From contig CAMHNT010000044.1 of the NCBI GenBank assembly GCA_946186535.1, positions 1 to 12,117 of the forward strand: a stretch of DNA of 12,117 nt. The letters are read 5' to 3'. Shown here in pieces: positions 5,340-11,718 of this stretch. The notes under the pieces are model-generated. The model did not search any database, was not told the origin of the DNA, and saw nothing but the letters and a program-made list of their open reading frames with translations. How positions within the stretch are numbered: the stretch's first letter is position 1; every line of letters begins with the position of its first letter. The translations under genes and the position numbers were made by a program. The DNA comes from an uncultured Clostridia bacterium (GTDB lineage Bacteria; Bacillota; Clostridia; Oscillospirales; Acutalibacteraceae).

Positions 5340-6797
5340 TTAATTGTTTTCTGCGAGTATCTCGGCGATAAGCTCTCGTTCGTCCATATGATATTTTACA
5401 CCCTTGATTTCCTGGTAATCCTCGTGCCCCTTTCCCGCGAGAACAATTATATCTCCGTCTTCTGCGTTTCTAATGCAGTAGCGAATTGCGTCCTTTCGGT
5501 TGGGAACTACGACATACTTTCCGTCCGTTTTTGCGAGTCCTGTTTCGATGTCGGCGATGATATCCATTACGTCCTCAAAGCGTGAGTTATCCTCTGTAAC
5601 AACGGAAAGGTCGCTGTATTTTCCCGAAATTTCACCCATTTCGTAACGGCGGATTTTAGGTCTGTTGCCGCCTGCGCCGAACATTGTGATAAGCCGGTTC
5701 GGGTTGTACTTCCTTAAAGTTGTCAGAACGTTTTCCATGCTGAGCGCGTTGTGTGCGTAATCAATGAGCAGAGTGAAATTGTCGCTGACATGAACAGGTT
5801 CAACTCTTCCTTTAACCTTTACGCTTTCAAGTCCCTTTTGAATGGCTTCTTTATCAACACCGCAGTGACGGCATACCGAAATTGCGGCAAGTGCGTTGTA
5901 GATGTTGAATTTTCCGGGGATACCGACGTTGACTCTGTAACTGTCATAACCGTTCAGATCAAAGCTTACTCCGAGAAATCCCGGTCTTCGTGTGAGTTCG
6001 CCGTTTGAAGCGGAAACATCGCAGCTCTCGTCAAATCCGAATGTTTCGATTTCGCATTCAGCATCTGATTTTACGCTCTCGAATACCTGGCTGTCACGGT
6101 TGAGGAGTCCGAGCTTGCACTGTTTGAAAAGAAGCTTCTTGCAGTCAAGATATTCTTCCATGGTGGCATGTTCGCTGTCTCCGATGTGGTCGTTTGAAAA
6201 ATTCGTGAAAACACCGTAGTCAAAGTCAATGGCATCGGTTCTGTGCCATTTTAGTCCGAGAGATGATGCTTCGATGACAAATGCTTTACAGCCCTCGTCA
6301 GCCATCTTTCGAAGTGCCTGCTGGATTTCAAAAGATTCGGGGGTTGTGTTGTTTGTCTTGTAAATGTTATCTCCGATAACAACACCCAAAGTTCCGATCG
6401 TTCCTGTTTTGATTCCGCCTGCCTGAAGAATCGACTGAATCATACACGCTGTCGTAGTCTTTCCTTTTGTACCCGTGAGCGCAATTGAAATAAGTTCTTT
6501 TGCAGGGTGACCAAAAAAATTAGCGGACAAATACGCAAGGGCTTTCCTTGTATCCGTTACTTTTATTACCGTAACATCATTAAGTTCAAGCTCATCGCTC
6601 AGGACTACAGCCGCCGCACCGTTTTCAACGGCAGATGAAGCGAACCTGTGTGCGTCAACGTTATAACCTTTAAGACAAACAAAAACGTCGCCTTTCTGAA
6701 CGTTTCTTGAATCATAAACGAGATTATTGATTTCAATCTCTGTATCTCCGTTGAGTACGGAGTATTCTATACCGTTTAAAAGCTGAGATAATTTCAT
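5340..6797 (-). CDS. murE: MurE-type UDP-N-acetylmuramyl-tripeptide synthetase
   Basis: A 485-residue Mur ligase that uses ATP to add the third peptide residue to UDP-MurNAc-L-Ala-D-Glu in the cytosol, for peptidoglycan. The layout is an N-terminal UDP-binding domain (1-100), a central ATPase domain with GTKGKTT (109-115), TTPES (151-155), TNFSNDHIG (198-206) and the carbamylated-lysine candidate K220 in YLDCKKLLF, and a C-terminal domain with DYAH (346-349), FGAGGNRP (373-380) and GKGHE (455-459). It departs from classical MurE: MEVSSHAL reads IEASSLGL, GGDRD reads GGNRP, and DNPR reads DNSR (403-406), keeping the Arg linked to meso-diaminopimelate recognition. It may be a second, divergent MurE paralogue; which amino acid it adds is uncertain. 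The start at 6797 has AAGGAG 8 bases upstream (6806-6811). An upstream Met at 6833 has no ribosome binding site. Confidence 0.85.
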   Translation of the reverse strand: MKLSQLLNGIEYSVLNGDTEIEINNLVYDSRNVQKGDVFVCLKGYNVDAHRFASSAVENGAAAVVLSDELELNDVTVIKVTDTRKALAYLSANFFGHPAKELISIALTGTKGKTTTACMIQSILQAGGIKTGTIGTLGVVIGDNIYKTNNTTPESFEIQQALRKMADEGCKAFVIEASSLGLKWHRTDAIDFDYGVFTNFSNDHIGDSEHATMEEYLDCKKLLFKQCKLGLLNRDSQVFESVKSDAECEIETFGFDESCDVSASNGELTRRPGFLGVSFDLNGYDSYRVNVGIPGKFNIYNALAAISVCRHCGVDKEAIQKGLESVKVKGRVEPVHVSDNFTLLIDYAHNALSMENVLTTLRKYNPNRLITMFGAGGNRPKIRRYEMGEISGKYSDLSVVTEDNSRFEDVMDIIADIETGLAKTDGKYVVVPNRKDAIRYCIRNAEDGDIIVLAGKGHEDYQEIKGVKYHMDERELIAEILAENN

Positions 6798-6805
6798 AAG
6801 ATTTT

Positions 6806-6811
6806 CTCCTT
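6806..6811 (-). promoter_or_regulatory. Ribosome binding site deciding the Mur ligase start
   Basis: AAGGAG on the minus strand, 8 bases before the ATG at 6797. It lies downstream of the alternative Met at 6833, so it supports the 485-residue form beginning MKLSQLLNG. Confidence 0.8.
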
Positions 6812-6865
6812 CTGAAAATGATTTGATCAACATATAAATAATTAATTAATATGAAAATAAATAAA

Positions 6866-6895
6866 AATATAGAATTTAACGCAAAATTATTACAA
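6866..6895 (-). promoter_or_regulatory. Weak candidate promoter for the Mur ligase gene
   Basis: On the minus strand, TTGTAA (6895-6890) and TATATT (6871-6866) are separated by 18 bases. This would give a leader of roughly 65 bases. In such AT-rich DNA chance matches are frequent. Confidence 0.25.
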
Positions 6896-7078
6896 ATTGA
6901 ATTCAAAATATAAATTATTGGGAAATGCTTTTAAAAGAATCCATATAATATTTTGGGTTATAATGGGAACTGATTGCTGCGGAAAACGAAGAATATCGGC
7001 ATGAAAATCAGAATTCGGGAAAATTTTGTGATTTTTTTATTCGAATCTAAAACATTGCTCCGAATTTGTTATATAATA

Positions 7079-7107
7079 AAAATACTACAATAAATTAAAG
7101 TTGTCAA
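7079..7107 (-). promoter_or_regulatory. Alternative promoter for the Mur ligase gene
   Basis: On the minus strand, a perfect TTGACA (7107-7102) is followed after 17 bases by TATTTT (7084-7079, 4 of 6). It is a better -35 than the nearer candidate but would leave a leader of about 275 bases. Confidence 0.3.
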
Positions 7108-7253
7108 TCAGTGGAAAGCAAGTGAACAAAAATATTACAAATGTTTGGAATTGTTAACAAAACGAATTAAAAAAGATAAAAAAATCTTTATTTTTTAAAT
7201 ATGACTGTATTAACAATGTTTGAATATCAGTATTTTGGGTCTGCTGTATTGTT

Positions 7254-7352
7254 ATTTTGCACAAAATTATGCAGAAGAAAAGGAAATATTTGAGATTATT
7301 AAATTTTGTGCAAAATGCCTTTTTGACAAAATTTGCTATACAAATTGCACAA
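7254..7352. promoter_or_regulatory. Cluster of three TTGCACAA boxes, candidate operator
   Basis: ATTTTGCACAAAATT at 7254-7268 is perfectly inverted at 7302-7316. A third core TTGCACAA lies at 7345-7352, only ten bases upstream of the TATAAT at 7362-7367. Each core is nearly palindromic (TTG-CA-CAA). The position, with one box inside the promoter spacer, fits a repressor or activator controlling the sugar transporter. The repeats are seen directly; the regulator is unknown. Confidence 0.45.
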
Positions 7353-7361
7353 CTTTTTGAG

Positions 7362-7367
7362 TATAAT
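7362..7367 (+). promoter_or_regulatory. Candidate -10 for the sugar ABC operon
   Basis: A perfect TATAAT. The best-spaced hexamer upstream (TACAAA at 7339-7344, 17-base spacing) is a poor -35, as expected if an activator is needed. A TTGACA at 7323-7328 is too far away. The resulting leader would be about 185 bases. Confidence 0.4.
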
Positions 7368-7558
7368 ATATTTAGAGCAATAAAAATATCTAAAGATATT
7401 GAAAAAAAGTTGTGTATATGTTATTATTTATGTAGTGACATTGTCGCTTTGTGTGGACATATTTTGAAATCGCTATTAGGTATGTCTATTAGGTGACAGC
7501 ACTGGGTTTATACCCGGATAAAATATTTTTTTATTTTTCAGAAAGAAGGAAAAAGACA

Positions 7559-8881
7559 ATGAACAAGACTAAAAGATTTTGTGCAATCGCACTCGCAGCT
7601 ATGATGGCTGTAACAGCATTCTCAGGATGCGGCGGAACGGATACTACTTCATCAGGTTCGGCAAGCACAACACCGGCTGACGGTACAGTAAGCGTTGAAG
7701 GCGGCGACAACGAGGATCCTCTCTATGGCGAGGGTGCAAACGGCACGATCAGCCTTAAGGTTTGGGGTCCTGACGCAGCTCAGGATCTTCTTAAGGAGCA
7801 GTGCGCAGCATTCATCGAGGACATGAAGCCATACGGCGATATCGAGATCGAAGTTATTCCTCAGGGTGAGGCTGACGCAGCTAACCTCGTTACAACAGAC
7901 GCTTCCGCAGCTGCTGACGTTTTCGGCTTTGCATGCGACCAGCTCGACAAGCTCGTTTCTTCGGGTAACCTCCTTAAGGTAGCTACTGCTGAGAAGGAGA
8001 CGATCACAGCCGAGAACAGCGAGAGCTCCGTAAAGGCTGCAACCTATGGCGACGATCTCTATGCTTATCCTGAGACAGGCGACAACAGCTACGTTCTCTT
8101 CTATGACAAGAGAGTAGTTTCCGACGAGGACGCTCAGACTCTTGAGGCTACACTCGCAGCTTGTAAAGAGCAGAACAAGCAGTTCGTAATGGACGCTGGC
8201 AATGGTTTCTATGCTTGCTTGTTTGCTTTCACAGGCGGTCTTGAGGTTAACGGTTTGGATGCAGACGGCGTTCAGCAGTTCAACGACTATGATGAGGCTA
8301 AGGTTGTTAAGTCACTTATGGCTTTCCAGGATCTTCTTGGTCAGTACAGCGATATCTTCGTAAACGGTGAGACAACAAAGGTTGTTGACGGCTTCCTCTC
8401 AGGTTCAGTAGGCGCAGGTATCGACGGTTCTTGGAACTTCGCTTCCGCTAAGGACGCTCTCGGCGATGACGTTGGTTTTGCTGAGCTTCCGACAATTGAT
8501 ATCGACGGCGAGGCTACTCCTATTGTTAACATGTTCGGTTACAAGCTCATCGGTGTAAACTCCAGCACACAGTATCCTTCAACATCAGTAGCTCTTGCTA
8601 TGTACCTCACAAGTGAAGAGTGCCAGATCCAGAGAGCTGAGCAGCTCAACTGGGGTCCTTCAAACAAGGTTGCTGCTGAGCAGGATGTTGTTACAAGCGA
8701 TGCAGCTCTCTCTGCTGTAATTGCTCAGTCCGAGCACTCTGTAGCTCAGGTTGGCGTTTCCGACAAGTTCTGGGATCCGATGAAGGTATTGGGCAACAGA
8801 GTTGTTGAGTTCGACGATCCTTTCACAGAGGAGTCCGCTAAGGAGATCCTTGATCAGACAATCGCTAACATCAAGGGTTAA
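7559..8881 (+). CDS. Sugar ABC transporter substrate-binding lipoprotein (MalE-like)
   Basis: A 440-residue extracellular solute-binding protein of family 1 (CUT1). It has a lipoprotein signal: basic MNKTKR, a hydrophobic stretch 7-22, then AFSGC with C24 as the lipidated cysteine, followed by a Gly/Ser/Thr/acid-rich linker to about residue 60. The mature domain begins ISLKVWGPDAAQ. GSWNFASA near 311 and GFAELPTI near 326 resemble the ligand- and hinge-region motifs of maltose-binding proteins. It captures a sugar, probably maltodextrin or another oligosaccharide, outside the membrane and passes it to the permeases encoded next. AGAAGGA at 7544-7550, 8 bases upstream, sets the start; the frame is open to 7493 but that part has no ribosome binding site and would bury the signal peptide. 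Codon use is strongly biased (AAG for Lys, few rare codons), suggesting high expression. Substrate is not provable from sequence. Confidence 0.9.
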   Translation: MNKTKRFCAIALAAMMAVTAFSGCGGTDTTSSGSASTTPADGTVSVEGGDNEDPLYGEGANGTISLKVWGPDAAQDLLKEQCAAFIEDMKPYGDIEIEVIPQGEADAANLVTTDASAAADVFGFACDQLDKLVSSGNLLKVATAEKETITAENSESSVKAATYGDDLYAYPETGDNSYVLFYDKRVVSDEDAQTLEATLAACKEQNKQFVMDAGNGFYACLFAFTGGLEVNGLDADGVQQFNDYDEAKVVKSLMAFQDLLGQYSDIFVNGETTKVVDGFLSGSVGAGIDGSWNFASAKDALGDDVGFAELPTIDIDGEATPIVNMFGYKLIGVNSSTQYPSTSVALAMYLTSEECQIQRAEQLNWGPSNKVAAEQDVVTSDAALSAVIAQSEHSVAQVGVSDKFWDPMKVLGNRVVEFDDPFTEESAKEILDQTIANIKG

Positions 8882-8917
8882 TCAACTACTGTTTGAATCC
8901 GACGTATAAATGAATTT

Positions 8918-8957
8918 GTATTCGGGCAATTCGAGGTTGCTTAAATTGCCCGAATAC
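8918..8957 (+). promoter_or_regulatory. Intercistronic hairpin between binding protein and permease genes
   Basis: GTATTCGGGCAATT (8918-8931) pairs perfectly with AATTGCCCGAATAC (8944-8957), 14 bp around a 12-base loop, 36 bases after the stop codon. No T-run follows directly, so it is more likely a 3' stabiliser or partial terminator than a full stop. As between malE and malF, such a structure would keep the binding protein in excess of the permeases. Confidence 0.6.
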
Positions 8958-8985
8958 TTACGCATAATTTTAGGGGAGTGAGCTA

Positions 8986-10485
8986 ATGACATTTATTGAA
9001 TATAAAGCGCTTTCTCCTGCACAAAAGGCTCAGTACAAGATCAAAGAGTTTTTTTCACAACTTCCGAGCAAGCTGGGATCGTTCTTCGGTGCTATCGGTA
9101 AATTCTTCAAGAATCTTGTATTAGGTATTGTTGCGGGATTTAAGGGCTTCGGTTCAAGATTCGCTTCGGGCGATATGGCTACTAAGCTTTCATACATAGT
9201 GATGGGCTTCGGTAACTTTACAAGAGGTCAGGTCGGAAAAGGACTTGCATTCCTTGCCGCTGAAATCTTATACATAATTTATATGGTTAACTTCGGACTT
9301 GTTTATCTCAGCAAGTTCAATACACTCGGTACATTAGAAACAGGTCAGCAGGAAGATCCTGTTACAGGACGTATTGTTAACGTACAGGGCGATAACTCAA
9401 TGCTTATCCTTCTCTACGGAACAATGTCAATTCTTATTACGTTCCTGTTTATCGGAATCTATGTTGCAAACACAAAATCCGCATATAGTGCTGAGCAGTC
9501 ACTCAAGGCAGGAAAGAAGAATCCTACTCTCAAGGAAGAACTTAAGGATTTCCTTGATGGAAAGTATCATGTGACAATGCTTTCGGTTCCGGTAGTTCTT
9601 ATTTCTGTATTTACAGTTCTCCCGCTTGCATTTATGATACTCATTGCATTCACTAACTATGATGCAAACCATACTCCTCCGGGAAAGCTTTTCACATGGG
9701 TTGGTCTTGATACTTTCAGAGATGTATTTGAGGCATCCGAAGGTGCAAGCAAGAGCTACACATTCGTACAGCTCACAAAGTGGACAATTGTATGGGCTAT
9801 TTTTGCAACCTTCTCCAACTATATTGTCGGCATCATTCTCGCTCTTATGATCAATAAGAAGAGTATCAAGTTCAAGACTCTCTGGAGAACACTTTTCGTT
9901 CTTACGATCGCCGTTCCTCAGTTCGTATCCTTGCTTCTTATGAACCAGATGCTTCAGGATGACGGTGTAGTAAATCTTATTTTGTCTTATATGCATTTGC
10001 CGACGGTATCATTCTTTAATGGTACTGCGCTTACCGCACGTATAACGGTTATTGTAATCAATATGTGGGTCGGCGTACCTTATACGATTCTTCAGACATC
10101 GGGTATTCTTATGAATATTCCTGAGGATCTTTACGAAAGTGCAAGAATTGACGGCGCTACTCCGGTTGTTCAGTTCTTCCAGATCACACTTCCGTATATG
10201 CTCTTCGTTACAACTCCGTATTTGATTCAGACCTTCGTAGGCAACATCAACAACTTTAGCGTTATCTACCTCCTCACAAGCGGTGGACCCAGCAAAAACC
10301 CGAACCTCTATCAGGCAGGTGAAACAGACTTGCTCGTTACATGGTTGTTTAAGCTTACTATGTCAAGTAATGACTACAATACAGCTGCTGCCGTTGGTAT
10401 TCTTGTATTCATCGTCTGCGCTACTTTGTCACTCATTACATTCAATATGTCCAAGTCTTCAAGAAATGAGGAGGAATTCTCATGA
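8986..10485 (+). CDS. Sugar ABC transporter permease, MalF-like (CUT1)
   Basis: A 499-residue integral membrane permease (BPD_transp_1 family). The conserved cytoplasmic EAA loop, which contacts the ATPase, is at 384-403: ESARIDGATPVVQFFQITLP. The core permease spans about residues 198-490, with hydrophobic segments near 198-222, 266-288, 303-320, 361-378, 408-428 and 468-486. Ahead of it is a long extension: an amphipathic start (1-60), hydrophobic segments near 68-107 and 139-161, and a charged cytosolic stretch (162-195), as in Bacillota MalF-type proteins. GGGGAG at 8973-8978, 7 bases upstream, fixes the start. It overlaps the next permease by ATGA. It pairs with the MalG-like protein to form the sugar channel; maltodextrin is the likeliest substrate, but other oligosaccharides are possible. 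Confidence 0.9.
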   Translation: MTFIEYKALSPAQKAQYKIKEFFSQLPSKLGSFFGAIGKFFKNLVLGIVAGFKGFGSRFASGDMATKLSYIVMGFGNFTRGQVGKGLAFLAAEILYIIYMVNFGLVYLSKFNTLGTLETGQQEDPVTGRIVNVQGDNSMLILLYGTMSILITFLFIGIYVANTKSAYSAEQSLKAGKKNPTLKEELKDFLDGKYHVTMLSVPVVLISVFTVLPLAFMILIAFTNYDANHTPPGKLFTWVGLDTFRDVFEASEGASKSYTFVQLTKWTIVWAIFATFSNYIVGIILALMINKKSIKFKTLWRTLFVLTIAVPQFVSLLLMNQMLQDDGVVNLILSYMHLPTVSFFNGTALTARITVIVINMWVGVPYTILQTSGILMNIPEDLYESARIDGATPVVQFFQITLPYMLFVTTPYLIQTFVGNINNFSVIYLLTSGGPSKNPNLYQAGETDLLVTWLFKLTMSSNDYNTAAAVGILVFIVCATLSLITFNMSKSSRNEEEFS

Positions 10486-11336
10486 TAAAAAGCTACAAAT
10501 TAAGCAGAATGATTTCGGATATCGTCATTTATGTTATTCTTGCTATTCTCGGCATTATTTGGGTAAGTCCGCTTATATGGCTTGTTCTCCACTCATTCAG
10601 AGCAGAGGGCGGTATAACGGTTCCCTACATATTCCCGAAGCAGTATACACTTGAAAACTACAAAAAACTCTTCACGGATACGTCGGTATTTGACTATCCG
10701 AGATGGTTCCTCAATACTTTTGTTGTTGCAGTATTCTCCTGCATTATTTCAACACTTACGGTAATGATGGTATCGTATGCATTCTCACGTCTGAGATTTA
10801 AATCACGTAAGACCTTTATCAACATCGGTATGGTACTCGGTATGTTCCCGGGCTTCATGACGATGATCGCTCTTTACTATTTGCTGAAGGCCATGAACCT
10901 TACACAGACTCTTCCGGCTCTCGTAATCTGCTACAGTGCCGGTGCAGGTCTTAACTTTGCAATATCAAAGGGCTTCTTTGATACAATTCCGAGAGCTCTT
11001 GATGAGGCTGCTACGATTGACGGTGCGACAAGAAATCAGATTTTCTGGAAGATTATTCTTCCGATGTCAAAGCCGATTATTGTTTATACTATTCTCACAT
11101 CTTTTGTTGCTCCGTGGTGTGACTTTATTCTCGTAAAGATCATCATGGGTGATAATCGTGATAACTATACGGTCGCTCTCGGTCTTCAGAGAATGACTGA
11201 CAGAGAATACAAGCAGGGTTACTTCAAACAGTTCCTTGCAGGTTCAGTTATCGTTGCGATTCCGATTACGATTCTTTTCTTGAAGATGCAGAATTATTAT
11301 GTTGAAGGTGTTACAGCAGGTGGTGTTAAGGGTTAA
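10482..11336 (+). CDS. Sugar ABC transporter permease, MalG-like (CUT1)
   Basis: A 284-residue permease of normal length, with about six membrane segments (around 11-35, 75-100, 112-132, 142-160, 198-222 and 252-270). The EAA loop is at 175-194: EAATIDGATRNQIFWKIILP. The FVAPWCDFIL stretch after it is typical of MalG-type permeases. The ATG overlaps the MalF-like stop (ATGA), and GAGGAGG at 10468-10474, 7 bases upstream, provides the start, so translation is probably coupled. With the MalF-like protein it forms the heterodimeric channel for sugar imported by the binding protein at 7559-8881. No ATP-binding subunit is encoded in this operon, which closes with the terminator at 11402-11442. Confidence 0.92.
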   Translation: MIKSYKLSRMISDIVIYVILAILGIIWVSPLIWLVLHSFRAEGGITVPYIFPKQYTLENYKKLFTDTSVFDYPRWFLNTFVVAVFSCIISTLTVMMVSYAFSRLRFKSRKTFINIGMVLGMFPGFMTMIALYYLLKAMNLTQTLPALVICYSAGAGLNFAISKGFFDTIPRALDEAATIDGATRNQIFWKIILPMSKPIIVYTILTSFVAPWCDFILVKIIMGDNRDNYTVALGLQRMTDREYKQGYFKQFLAGSVIVAIPITILFLKMQNYYVEGVTAGGVKG

Positions 11337-11401
11337 TTCACCTGTTACCGACTTCTTAAACCATATCGGATAAGCGTTATTTCAATGCAAAGGCTCATTT
11401 C

Positions 11402-11442
11402 ACGGTATCTATCGATTTTTTTCGATAGGTACCGTTTTTTTT
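11402..11442 (+). terminator. Strong Rho-independent terminator closing the first sugar ABC operon
   Basis: ACGGTATCTATCGA (11402-11415) pairs with TCGATAGGTACCGT (11422-11435), 14 bp with one T/G pair, around a T6 loop, followed by eight Ts (11435-11442). It lies 66 bases after the MalG-like stop and separates the operon from the second binding-protein gene. Confidence 0.9.
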
Positions 11443-11594
11443 GTCACGGAAGATATAAATTATTTGGAAGTTATTTATATATTTTTGAATACAGCAATAT
11501 TATAAATGTGAATAAAAACACATCGATGATGTATATATACAAAAAAGTCAACAAATATTGAAAATAAATCTAATAATTGGAATGCTAAAGTGTC

Positions 11595-11624
11595 TTGAAA
11601 AACCGACTGAAAATGTGTTATATT
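11595..11624 (+). promoter_or_regulatory. Extended -10 promoter of the second binding-protein gene
   Basis: TTGAAA (11595-11600), an 18-base spacer, then TGTTATATT with the -10 TATATT at 11619-11624 and an upstream TG at 11616-11617. The leader would be about 88 bases. Confidence 0.5.
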
Positions 11625-11718
11625 AGAAATAGATAAATGTATTTTTTAATGCAATAATTGATATTCTTCAGGATAGGGAATTTCAAGAATTATAAAATTC
11701 AGAAAGAGGTAAATAAGA

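Larger units (their letters stand above)
6798..7558. other. Long AT-rich divergent intergenic region (Mur ligase / sugar ABC operon)
   Basis: This 761-base stretch has no convincing gene. It holds candidate leftward promoters, a perfect 10-bp palindrome TTGTTAACAA (7151-7160), a small AT-rich hairpin AAAGAT/ATCTTT (7172-7189), three TTGCACAA boxes (7257-7352), a TATAAT (7362-7367) and a 9-bp direct repeat CTATTAGGT (7473-7481, 7486-7494). A 79-codon ORF at 7257-7496 overlaps these sites, has no ribosome binding site, and resembles no family known to me. Confidence 0.6.
11337..11718. other. Intergenic region between the two transporter units
   Basis: This 382-base stretch holds the operon terminator and, further right, AT-rich DNA with the promoter of the second binding-protein gene. 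A small palindromic hairpin ACATC-GAT-GATGT lies at 11520-11532. I see no TTGCACAA box here, unlike upstream of the first operon, and no gene. Confidence 0.65.

Noticed and set aside
6798..6833. Start of the Mur ligase at the Met at 6833
   Set aside because: The AAGGAG at 6806-6811 lies inside this extension and is ideally spaced for the Met at 6797.
7172..7200. AT-rich hairpin with T-run as a terminator
   Set aside because: The stem is only 6 bp of mostly A/T pairs and no gene ends just upstream on either strand.
7257..7496. Possible small gene of 79 codons upstream of the sugar ABC operon
   Set aside because: No ribosome binding site is present, composition follows the AT-rich spacer, and it overlaps the repeated boxes and the presumed promoter.
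7493..7558. Start of the first binding protein 22 residues upstream
   Set aside because: It would place an unrelated stretch before the lipoprotein signal peptide; the ATG at 7559 has AGAAGGA at good spacing.
9499..9996. Minus-strand frame of 165 codons inside the MalF-like gene
   Set aside because: Antisense to a well-conserved permease core, with a Cys/Lys/Asn-rich translation and no recognisable domain.
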